The notes under the pieces were generated by a model that had not been told where the DNA came from, made no database searches, and saw only the letters and a program-made list of their open reading frames with translations. Shown piece by piece: positions 1 to 9,814 of a DNA stretch of 64,000 bases. The stretch lies in assembly GCF_963583255.1 (NCBI RefSeq), contig NC_084817.1:14328121-14392120 (forward strand), written 5' to 3'. Origin of the DNA: Pyrus communis (Eukaryota; Streptophyta; Magnoliopsida; Rosales; Rosaceae). The position numbers were made by a program, and so were the translations under genes. Numbering within the stretch: the first letter of the stretch is position 1; each line of letters opens with the position of its first letter.

Positions 1-1988
1 AAACATAAACTAAAGAAATTCTAAACACTAAAGAACAAGAAAGTAAAGGGGGGTTTTAAATTGACGAGAATTGAAATAACAAAACAAGTTAATAAACTAA
101 ACAGATTGTAAAACGAATTTGATGGAATGGAATGAATGGATGATAGAATGGCTAAGGGGTTCATCTCCATACATGTTATACTTGCATAATAAAATGATTT
201 CCAATTGCATTTCAATAAACCATGAAACTCAACACCCCGGGTTAACCGTGATGCACTAATTAACCTTCAAATCTTCCTAACGTTATTGAATTGGATGGGT
301 TAGCGCATACAACAATTCAAAACATTCCCCACAAGTCCTCAACATGAATGCATAGAAGAGATACAAGCAAGAATCATTACGCTCTATGAAAATTATAAGT
401 GTTGACGAGGCACTCGTTACTATGGATTGCATGAAACTTATGCCAAGAATTTGTTTAACGCGATTGTTTATAAGCAACCTCCACTACTTGTGAATATAAG
501 TTCATAACGATTAGGTGAAACTTACTTATATTCTAGCGTCATATTCATGCATGAAAATTAAGCGCGCATTCTCAATAAACATACATAAATAAGTTATCAA
601 TCAAACGGTTAAACAAATTGAATCCACAACTTATGAAACGCAATTAGAAGTATTCAAATCAAAATGCAAGCATAAACATATATTCGAATCACCCCCTAAC
701 CAAGGGGGGGTTTAGTTCCTCATGGTACAAAACAAAGAGAATCAAAGAAACACCTAAACATTCCAACAACTCAAACTTGAATTGTATGAACGTTTAGGCC
801 CTCTTATTTTCCATTCCTCATTCGTACAAAACAAAGAGCATTGAAATTAAACATTGAAATCAAAGAAACACCCAAACATTCCAACAACTCAAACTTGAAT
901 TGTATGAACGTTTAGGCACTCTTATCTTCCTCTTCGTTGTAGCACAAGGTCTAAGGATAGTTTGGTGGTGTGAATGGTTTGGGTAGTGGTGGAGGAATGG
1001 AAGGATGGTGTTTGGATTTGTAGGGGAGAGTCATGGCACAAAGGGGGGTTTATGGTCTACATTTCTGCAATGGATGAAGTGTATGAATGGAACGGATGGA
1101 CTTTGTGAAGGGCACGGCCCCAAGGGACCAATTTCTGTTGTGAAATGAATTGTGTATGAATGAGTGTGAATGAATGAGTATTTATAGGTGAAATGGGGGG
1201 AACATGACAGCTAGGTTGCATGTGCACGTGTTGGTTGAATGATTATGAGTGCATGTGGCTGAAATAGCATGTGGAATGGCTGGAAATGCAAGGAGAAGGC
1301 ATGTGCACGGTTTTGGGAGAGAATGGGAGTGCAAGTGGCTGAAATGTTAGAGGAACAAGTGCATGTGGCTGCATTGTGGTGCAATGATGGAGGAACAATC
1401 TGAAAATGCAAGGTATGGCTGGAATGATTGTGTTTGTTTGAATGTGCATGTGATTAAATTAAAGGATGCAAAGTAAATAAATAATGAATGCATGTGTTGA
1501 ATTATGAAGATGCATGTGCAATGAAGTGGAATGACAATCTGAAATGGGATAGGTACCCACGGCAATGATGATTTCTGGTGGTGTTTTGGGTGCATGTGGA
1601 ATGAATGATTTCTTGGTGAGTGGATGCATGTGTTGATTAAAGGGGGAATGCAAAGGAAAAGCTAGAAATGCATGTGGAGTGGCTGCAAGGTGAATGAATA
1701 ATGAAATGGGAAAGCATGTGCAAGGTTTTGGTGTGAATGATTGAATGTGCATGTGGCTGCAATGGAGGAGGAATCCTTCAATTTCGTCCATCCTCTTGGC
1801 TCCAAGCATATGATATCCATTCCAATCTCTAATTTGCTCCAAAAGGCTCCAAAAGGCATCCTTTTGCATACTTTGCCCTTAGAACCTGAAAACACACAAA
1901 AGAAGCATAAAAGACTAAAATAACTAAAGAAACATAACGTAAATGCACGAGAACAAGCCATTTAAGTCGCATGAATATGCTCCTATCA
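1..1988 (-). mobile_element. Athila-like LTR, family I, minus strand, cut by window start
   Basis: The sequence runs in minus orientation and ends at 1973-1988 with the complement of the family I LTR start (TGATAGGAGCATATTC). It matches the LTR at 2718-3948 with a constant offset of 3038, so about 320 bases of its U5 end lie left of the window. It includes the U3 rich in CATGCA/TGCATG words (about 1205-1760) and the reverse TATA box near 1180. It sits inside another LTR, whose tail resumes at 1989. It may be a solo LTR or the 5' LTR of a minus element extending leftwards; the window cannot tell. Confidence 0.85.
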
Positions 1989-2511
1989 AAATCCCCCTTT
2001 ACTTTATTGTCTAATTTAGTTAGAAAGTGTCTTAGTTTGTGTTTATAAGAGTTTTGAGTCATTTTGTTACACAAATTCGTCCAAATTTGTGTTTGTGCTC
2101 AAATCTGCCCAGAAAGTGGTTTTTAGGCAGATTTGAGTGTGTTTGTGTTGTTTTGAGTCTTTTGGTTTGTTTTAGTGTTTTAAAGTTTAGTTTTGCATTC
2201 TTTGAGTCTAGTATAGTGTTTTATATTGTTATTTTACGTTTGAATCAAGCCATAATCTTAAATTCGTCCAACATTGGGTTTAAGGTCAGAAACTGCCTAG
2301 TTAGTGTTTTTAGGCAGTTTTGAGTCTTTTGAACTTGTTTTGAGTCCTTTGAGTCTTTGTGAACGTTTTTAACTTTGTTTTTATGTTTTTGAGTCAAATC
2401 CAAGTGACTAACAATCCCTCCTAATCCCCGGTCCAGAACGATCCCTACTTAGACTTATACTACAATTGTCAAAAAGAGGGTTTAATTTGTGTGCGTATAA
2501 ATCTCGCATCA
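1989..2511 (+). mobile_element. 3' part of the 5' LTR of non-autonomous element B
   Basis: Plus-strand LTR tail ending CTCGCATCA, followed after a 5-base spacer by a primer binding site, so this is a 5' LTR. It is nearly identical to 27419-27940, the end of B's 3' LTR (one T/C difference noticed near 2320 versus 27750), which pairs the two as LTRs of one element. The front of this LTR lies left of the window beyond the inserted LTR 1-1988. Confidence 0.85.
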
Positions 2512-2516
2512 AATTT

Positions 2517-2534
2517 TGGCGCCGTTGCCGGGGA
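2517..2534 (+). promoter_or_regulatory. Primer binding site of element B (tRNA-Asp type)
   Basis: TGGCGCCGTTGCCGGGGA is complementary to the 3' end of plant tRNA-Asp including the CCA tail. It starts five bases (AATTT) after the LTR end, the usual position for minus-strand DNA priming. Confidence 0.9.
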
Positions 2535-2717
2535 TTAGAAAATTTGCTAATCCCTTGGATTGTTTTATTTTTGTTTGTTTTTATTCCAGATTCTTAATCT
2601 TGTTTTGTTTCTTGTTTTAGGTACTAGTTTATGACTCGGAGTTCTCATCCGATTCGTGAACATATCCTGGAGTGATTGGGTTCTTCGTCCGGCTGCAAGA
2701 CGTAAAAGAAAGCGCTA
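2535..2717 (+). mobile_element. Leader and deletion junction of element B
   Basis: After the primer site comes a short leader, the first 14 codons of a gag-like start, and then directly the motif that follows pol in complete elements (2682-2717: CTTCGTCCGGCTGC, then the GCGCTA region). All of gag-pol between is missing. The same junction is present in element E at 55334-55436, so the deletion was inherited by a non-autonomous subfamily. B is broken after GCGCTA at 2717 by an inserted minus LTR. Confidence 0.8.
2631..2675 (+). CDS. 14-codon gag remnant ORF of element B
   Basis: The ORF encodes MTRSSHPIREHILE and stops. Its start matches the MTRSS start of Gag in elements A, C and F and sits in the same place, just after the GTACTAG motif. 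The stop comes immediately before the deletion junction. An identical remnant lies at 55334-55378. It is too short to act as Gag. It may only preserve a leader signal such as packaging or ribosome loading; that is inference. Confidence 0.5.
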   Translation: MTRSSHPIREHILE

Positions 2718-3948
2718 TGATGCGAGAATTATACGCACACAAATTAAACCCTCTTTTTATCAATTGTAGTATAGGTGCAAGTAGGGATCGTTCTAGACCG
2801 GGGATTAGGAGGGATTGTTAACCACTTGGATTTGACTCAAAAACGTAAAAACACAATATAAAACACTAAACTAACTCAAAGAATGTAAAACTAAACACTT
2901 AAAACATTAAAACAAACCAAAAGACTCAAACATCACCCAAAACACTCAAAACTGCCTTAAAATCACTTTCTGGGCAGTTTTGAGCACTTTGGTGAATTTG
3001 GACGAAATTGGGAAATAAAATTGAATCAAAACACTTTAAAACATAAACTAAACAAATTCTAAACACTAAAGAACAAGAAAGTAAAGGGGGGTTTTAAATT
3101 GACGAGAATTGAAATAACAAAACAAGTTAATAAACTAAACAGATTGTAAAACGAATTTGATGGAATGGAATGAATGGATGATAGAATGGCTAAGGGGTTC
3201 ATCTCCATACATGTTATACTTGCATAATAAAATGATTTCCAATTGCATTTCAATAAACCATGAAACTCAACACCCCGGGTTAACCGTGATGCACTAATTA
3301 ACCTTCAAATCTTCCTAACGTTATTGAATTGGATGGGTTAGCGCATACAACAATTCAAAACATTCCCCACAAGTCCTCAACATGAATGCATAGAAGAGAT
3401 ACAAGCAAGAATCATTACGCTCTATGAAAATTATAAGTGTTGACGAGGCATTCGTTACTATGGATTGCATGAAACTTATGCCAAGAATTTGTTTAACGCG
3501 ATTGTTTATAAGCAACCTCCACTACTTGTGAATATAAGTTCATAACGATTAGGTGAAACTTACTTATATTCTAGCGTCATATTCATGCATGAAAATTAAG
3601 CGCGCATTCTCAATAAACATACATAAATAAGTTATCAATCAAACGGTTAAACAAATTGAATCCACAACTTATGAAACGCAATTAGAAGTATTCAAATCAA
3701 AATGCAAGCATAAACATATATTCGAATCACCCCCTAACCAAGGGGGGTTTAGTTCCTCATGGTACAAAACAAAGAGAATCAAAGAAACACCTAAACATTC
3801 CAACAACTCAAACTTGAATTGTATGAACGTTTAGGCCCTCTTATCTTCCATTCCTCATTCGTACAAAACAAAGAGCATTGAAATTAAACATTGAAATCAA
3901 AGAAACACCTAAACATTCCAACAACTCAAACTTGAATTGTATGAACGT
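2718..3948 (-). mobile_element. Minus family I LTR, U5/R side, inserted in B
   Basis: It starts TGATGCGAGAATTATACG, the complement of an LTR 3' terminus, directly after B's GCGCTA. It contains the paired arms of the LTR hairpin (about 2949-2990). It breaks off at 3948 inside the tract normally reading GAACGTTTAGGC, where an element of a different LTR family begins. The U3 side of probably the same LTR reappears at 20778-21755. No matching duplication of B sequence (CGCTA) is found at the far end, so the right border has been deleted or rearranged. Confidence 0.75.
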
Positions 3949-3950
3949 GT

Positions 3951-5900
3951 TGATGTATAATTCCTTCCTAATGCTAGAATATATTTAGTATAATGGCACA
4001 AGCAAGGGTGTCGAATCCACAGGGACTAATTGGACCTATGTAATCACTTGTTTTGCAAGAACTTCTATGAAATGAATCAAACTAATCAAATTGAGCAGAT
4101 TTGTTGTTGTTAATTGAAAGCATAAATAAAAGAAGTAAACACAACTAAATGAATCAACAACTAATAAAATGAGATAGTACCAATGAAGATGAAACTAGGG
4201 ATTCGGTTTCACCATTGCTAAACCAAGTTCATGTTCGTCAAGTTAGTTTAGTCTCAGCCATCTACCTATTCCTTGAGTTTGTTTCACTTAGATATGATCA
4301 ACCATATGATGTGTGGATTTGATCAAATGTCCCTAATCACGAACCTAGTTGTGATGTGCAACGTTGGTTCATAATCAAGAATATGTAATGCACAAGAAAC
4401 TTTCATAAAACCAAAGGGAATAACTCGGCAGGATGTTTGCAAAACATTCCCTTCATTCATTCACATATCCACCAAGATTATGCATGATGTGTGCTCTAAT
4501 CTTGGCTAAACAACCTGTGGTTAATTCGAATGGTGATCAAACATTAAAATCAACTCACAAAGTCACAACTAACTCAGAGAATGAAACAAGAAATAGATGA
4601 ACAAACTGAGCATTCTAACTTGGTTACATGGCAAACTTTGCAAGGCTACATCGAATCCCTAGAGAAAGATTAGTTACAATTCATGTTTACAGAATGTTTA
4701 ACATAAAGATACACAACATGAATGAACATAGAATTAAGTAGAAGGGACCCTTGAAGCAAAACTGATGTTGAATTCCTTGAAGAGTGCCTTCGGTGTTGGT
4801 GCTCCCAAATGTGTTTGTAAATGAGGGTGGAGAAACTTATGTCGAATGGTTTCTGTGAGTGGTGCATAAATGGAGAGAAATGGACAGTTTCTGTGAAAGG
4901 GAGAGAGTGTCGAATGAAATGGAATGGAGAGGGAGAATGAGAGTGAATGGTGGACAGAAATTGGAGCAAAAAGAGTGTGTGTCATCCAATGAATCCGAGA
5001 GAGAAATCCTTAAGTCTTGGTGCATTTCTGAATGAGTCTAATGATGGAGAGACAATCAGATTGGATCTGCCATTTGTTTAACTCAGATGGCAGAGCATAA
5101 TTCAGTTGGAATGATGGGTTTCTGAGGTAGTGGACGCATGGCATGGACAAGATCTGCAAGGATGTGTTTTGTTTAATCAAAATGCATGTGTCCTTGCTGC
5201 AACAAGTGAGTGGAATCTGCCAAAAGTGAATTGTTTGTGCAAATTCTGGAAATGTGAAGAAAGCACACGGCATGGAATGATGGAATGATGGAATTTCTGG
5301 AATAAAGGATGCAAGGAATGGACATAATCTGCAGGTATGTGGATATTTAATCCAAGAAACATGTGCAAAGTCTGCCACAAGGGAGTGGAATCTGCAAATG
5401 GGTTAGAATAATCTGGAGTTGGGTATGGAAGTGCACGGGATGGACAATGTCCAAGCATGTGGCTATTTTAATTGACTCATGCATGTGAATTTCTGCAAGG
5501 TTGAAGTGGATTAAGGTGATGGAATGCACGGTCAGATTGTGTTTGTTGGTGGAATGTGGCTGAATGTTTTAGTTAATGGGAATGGGTGTGGAAATGCACG
5601 GTATGGACATGAATGAGTTGGAAATGCAAAGGAGTGCTCGGCAAGGTGTTTGAACATGCATGTGAATGCATGTTTTGGTGTTGGAACCACCCAATCTGAC
5701 TTCAATCTTTTTGCCTTGTTTAGATTCACCCAATATGGCCGAATTGCACCACATTCCTTCATTTGCCTTCCAATTGATTTTATTACACACTTGGCTGCAC
5801 ACTAACACCAAACAATGTAAAATGCAACTAGTTTAATCCAAAAACAATACAAAAACGCCAAATAAGAAAGATATACATGCATGCAAAATATGACTTATCA
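3951..5900 (-). mobile_element. LTR of a second family (II), 3' LTR, minus strand
   Basis: About 1950 bases bounded by TGATGTATAATTCC at the low end and GACTTATCA at the high end; read on the minus strand it starts TGATAAGTC and ends ATACATCA. Outside its right end is a minus-strand polypurine tract and the GCTCGAGGACTAGCAAAA motif that precedes the 3' LTR in the other elements, so this is a 3' LTR. Its body shares little with family I LTRs apart from CATGCA-rich stretches near 5640-5670. Confidence 0.75.
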
Positions 5901-7248
5901 AATACCCCCAAACCTGGTTTTTGCTAGTCCTCGAGCAAACTTAAAACTAAAACACACAAAATACAAACATCTAACTAAACCACTTTCGCTGGCCAAACGA
6001 TTGCACTGAGCATGTGCAACAAGCCTTTGAACCCCTAGGTGTCCCTAGTTGGAGGAGTTGTGTCTCCTGAGGGTTTACAGAGATGACACCCACAAACATT
6101 TACAAAATCTGCAAACAACTTGGTTAAAACATGCTTTAAACAAACTAATAAGAACCAATGAAGATTTTGTCATTCATTCAACTCAAAAGATTGCCACTTC
6201 CAAAGAATCGTATCCATTGTAACGTATAAAGATATTTCTCCATGTCTTACAACTTCAAGGTCACCATACCCAAATGCTTCAGAAAGAATTCGCCTCAACT
6301 CTACTCCTCACAGATTTCACTCAAAATTTTCACTCAGATCCTAAGGTTTAGTCTCTCCACAACCATATATGAGTGAAATTATGCAAAGGGAATCAAAATT
6401 CTCACATATGAAATCTGAAATGAAAGCACAATTTCTGAGTAGATCTCATGAAATGAATCAAATGCTAAGAATATAGATAACACACACACTTACCATCACA
6501 CATGAATACATCCTCAATGATCAGCTAGGTCTTTCTCAAGATCGTAATGTAAGGCTTAGGTTATAGGTTACGAAAGAAGTGATATGAAGTACTAGAGCTT
6601 GGGGCATACCAAAGTGTTCTTGAGGATCATGCTCTTCTCTTGCATTTGTTTTATTTCTTCTTTGTTTTTGGCATCCAGGCTCTATGTCTTATAATGAGGG
6701 GATTTGGAACTTGTATCCACTTTAATTCTCTTCTTTTTTTTTTTTATAACTTTTTTTTTTTTAGAAGTATCTTCAACATAGGTGCCCTCGGTACATGCCA
6801 CAATCTTGTTCTAAGCTCAACTTACTTTTAGTCTTCATCACCTTGGTATTCCCCAAACTATAAGGTATGGTTTGTAATGGGCTAGAATGGATAGAGTATG
6901 GTGTGGGTGATGAAAGAACTGGGCTAAAGTGTCTGGCTGCAACGAGGGTGGATGGAGCACACAAATGGGTAGGATTTAAGCCTTTTAGTAGTTAAACATG
7001 CATAGCCTAACATCATCTCATTGAGTTCATTCATTAATGATACTAAATACATGGTATCTGCAAAGGAGAATGATTCTTAGCATCCAAACGAAATAGAAGT
7101 AATGAGATCATTTAAATTGAAAATGAAAGAAAAAGATAGGAGTAGAAACACTTTAAACCCTCTCAAAGAAGCAATTAGGCTCAAAATAACTCACTAGGGT
7201 AGTCTCCACTATTCTTCTTCCAGAATTTGAGTATGGTACCTCCATGAT
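5901..7248 (-). mobile_element. 3' internal non-coding region of element II
   Basis: It begins at the LTR border with the polypurine tract (5901-5917, complement TTTGGGGGTATT) and the conserved GCTCGAGGACTAGC motif. The rest is AT-rich with no credible ORF; 6729-6763 holds long T runs. It is split at 7248 by element A and resumes at 19668, with 7244-7248 and 19663-19667 being the duplicated target ATGAT. Confidence 0.7.
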
Positions 7249-7514
7249 TGATAGAAGCATATTTATGCGCCTTAGTTGGCTAGTTCTTATGCATTTATGT
7301 TGTGTTTTCTTACTTAATTTAGTGTTTAAAGTCATTTTCGTGTGTTTATAGGTTCATATGGCTAAGGATGCAAAAGGATGCCTTTCGGAGCCTTTTGGAG
7401 CAAATTAGAGATTGGAATGGATTGCATATGCTTAAAGCCAAGTAGATGGACGAAATTGAAGACCAAAGGAATGAAAATGAAGAACAAAGAGTTCACATTC
7501 ATCACCAACACAAC

Positions 7515-8196
7515 CATGCATCCACACATTCTTTCTCCATCATTGCCGTGCAAAACACCATCATTGCAGCCACATGCACATTCCACTTCATCATTTCAGA
7601 TTTCCACCATCAACAAAGAACCATTCATTAATCATTTACACTTTAATCATTCAACCACATTCACACATCACCCATTCACCTTTGTGCCATGCTTCTACCT
7701 TTGTTCAAGCCCTTCCACATAACCTGCCTTCATTCATTCAGAAAATGCATTCAATGCCGTGGCTCCTATCCCATTTCCAGATTTCCCCTTTGCATTTCCC
7801 CTTCATAAATCAGCCACATGCACTTTAATCATTCAATCTCCAACCTTTCACATGCATTCCATCTTTTAATTTAATCACATGCACATTCACCTTGCCTTTG
7901 CAGAAAATCCACTTCATAACACATGCATCTTGGCAGATTTCACATGCACTCATGCACATTCACCTTAATCATTCACATAGCTTTAATCCACATGCATTTC
8001 CACCTAGATTTCCACCTCACAACCACCAGAAATCAACCAAAACCGTGCATTCCCTTTCATTTCTGTCAAAGCACATGCATTTCCACCCTTTAATCACATG
8101 CACAAACAGCCACATGCATCTCCCATCACCATTTCAGCTTTCCACCTAATTCCTAGTCATCATGTTCCCCCCATTTCACCTATAAATAAGCATGCA
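7515..8196 (+). promoter_or_regulatory. CATGCA (RY-core) cluster in U3 of element A
   Basis: Thirteen CATGCA words on the plus strand, at 7515, 7573, 7817, 7851, 7878, 7922, 7943, 7951, 7991, 8073, 8098, 8113 and 8191. Chance expectation for one strand of about 680 bases is roughly 0.2. CATGCA is the core of the RY element bound by B3-domain seed regulators (ABI3/FUS3/LEC2 class). A regulatory role here is inference. The 3' LTR has the same cluster 9972 bases further on. Confidence 0.6.
8181..8188 (+). promoter_or_regulatory. TATA box of element A 5' LTR
   Basis: TATAAATA in the context CACCTATAAATA, at the same place relative to U3 in several other LTRs here (26343, 48932, 57054, 63371). 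Transcription would start about 30 bases downstream, near 8210-8220. Confidence 0.7.
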
Positions 8197-9314
8197 TTGC
8201 AGCCACAAACAACACACTCTTCCATTTCAGAAAACCATCTCTCATACACATTCATTCACGCCAGAAATTCCTCCCCTCTCTCTAGCACTACCATACTTCA
8301 CCATTCTTCATATTTTCTGCCCAAAAACACTCCTTACCTTCCCCTACATCCATCCCTACCCTAAACACATCATTCTACATCATCCATAACCCCCAAAACT
8401 CACCAAAACCCCTTGTGCCGCAGCAACTAGAGGAGAAGAGGCCTAAACGTTCATACAATTCAAGATTGAGTTGTTGGAATTTTTAGGTGTACTTCGATTC
8501 TTGTTTTCAATGTTTACTTTGTTATTACTCTCTAAGTTTGTTGTAATCATGAGTGGCTAAACCCCTAATTAGTTAGGGGAAAGTTTGAAGCCATGAACAT
8601 GTTTGAAATATGAATTGATTTCTTCCAATTGTGATTTGTTAAGTTGTGATTGTAATTCAATTATCATGTTTATTAAAAACTTGTTTTTGTATGTTGATTA
8701 GGGATGCATACTTAGTCTTCATGCATAAACTCGATGCTAGTTTATAAACGAGTTTCACCTAATCGTCACAAGTTTATAAACATGAGTAGTGAAGGTTGCT
8801 AGTCACAACCGCGTTAATTGAATTCTTGGCAAAAGTATCATGCATTCATAGTTACAATTGCCTCGTCAACACTTATAATTCTCATAGAGCATAATGATCT
8901 CTCATTGTATCTCTTCTATGCATTCATGTTGAGAACCATTGGAGAATGATTTGAATTGTCGCATGCATCATCCAATTCAATAACATAAGGAAAATTTGAG
9001 AGTTAATTAGTGCATCACGGTTAACTTGGGGTGTTGAGCATCATAGATAATGAAAAGCAATTGGAGAATCGATTCATATATAAATGTGTCATGTGTGGAG
9101 AATGGACCTCTAACTAATCCATCCATCATCTTGTTTCTCAAATCCGTTTATACAATCTGCCTAGTTTATTAACTTGTTTTATTTAATTTAACTTCGTCAA
9201 AACCTTAATCCCCCTTTACTTTAATGTCCAATTTAGTTAGAAATCAATTTAGTTTGTGCTTTTAAGTGTTTTGATTCATTTTATTTCCCAATTTCGTCCA
9301 GATTCACCAAAGTG

Positions 9315-9354
9315 CTCAAAACTGCCCAGAAAGTGATTTTAAGGCAGTTTTGAG
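9315..9354 (+). repeat. LTR hairpin 1 (U5 side)
   Basis: Arms CTCAAAACTGCC (9315-9326) and GGCAGTTTTGAG (9343-9354) are perfectly complementary over 12 bases with a 16-base loop beginning CAGAAAGTG. It lies in the leader of the genomic RNA. The copy in the 3' LTR is at 19287-19326. Confidence 0.8.
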
Positions 9355-9502
9355 TGTTTTGGGTGATGTTTGAGTCTTTTGGTTTGTTTTAATGTTTTAA
9401 GTGTTTAGTTTTACATTCTTTAAGTTAGTTTAGTGTTTTATATTGTGTTTTTACGTTCTTGAGTCAAGTTATTACTTAATTTCGTCCAAATTTGTGTTTG
9501 TG

Positions 9503-9542
9503 CTCAAATCTGCCCAGAAAGTGGTTTTTAGGCAGATTTGAG
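9503..9542 (+). repeat. LTR hairpin 2 (U5 side), with compensatory change
   Basis: Arms CTCAAATCTGCC (9503-9514) and GGCAGATTTGAG (9531-9542) pair perfectly over 12 bases with a 16-base loop, also starting CAGAAAGTG. Relative to hairpin 1, one base pair is switched on both arms (A-T to T-A), so pairing is kept while sequence changes. Confidence 0.8.
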
Positions 9543-9695
9543 TGTGTTTGTGTTGTTTTGAGTCTTTTGAGTCAATTTCACATTGATTAGCATCCCTAGT
9601 TAATCCCCGGTCTAGAACGATCCCTATTTGCTCATTTACTACAATTGTCATCCATAGGGTTAATTTGTGTGTTTAACTATTTTCGCATCAAATTT

Positions 9696-9713
9696 TGGCG
9701 CCGTTGCCGGGGA
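9696..9713 (+). promoter_or_regulatory. Primer binding site of element A (tRNA-Asp type)
   Basis: TGGCGCCGTTGCCGGGGA, complementary to the tRNA-Asp 3' end, five bases after the 5' LTR. Its 3' part (GGGA) also forms the first arm of a hairpin with GCTAATCCC at 9725-9733, and CCGGGGATTA (9707-9716) is complementary to TAATCCCCGG at 9602-9611 inside U5. Confidence 0.92.
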
Positions 9714-9814
9714 TTAGCAAAATTGCTAATCCCTTGTGTTTTTGCCGTATGTTTTTAGTGTAATTTACCTAGTTTTCTCATTTTGTTTTGTTTTCTTGGT
9801 TTAGGTACTAGTGC

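Larger units (their letters stand above)
7249..9690 (+). mobile_element. 5' LTR of element A
   Basis: Bounded by TGATAGAAGC and CGCATCA (terminal TGAT/ATCA). U3 runs to about 8210 and carries a CATGCA-rich block and the TATA box. R and U5 follow, with two perfect hairpins at 9315-9354 and 9503-9542. Short ORFs rich in His and Met in U3 come from the CATGCA words and are not genes. Confidence 0.96.

Noticed and set aside
1211..1595. Overlapping His/Met-rich ORFs, also at 7574-8389, 49385-50135, 50618-51368 and 62962-63346
   Set aside because: They are read-throughs of the CATGCA-rich U3, occur in several frames at once and recur in every LTR copy; no codon or domain signal.
9696..9713. tRNA-Asp-like sequence as a tRNA gene
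   Set aside because: Only the complement of the 3' end is present; it is a primer site next to an LTR.
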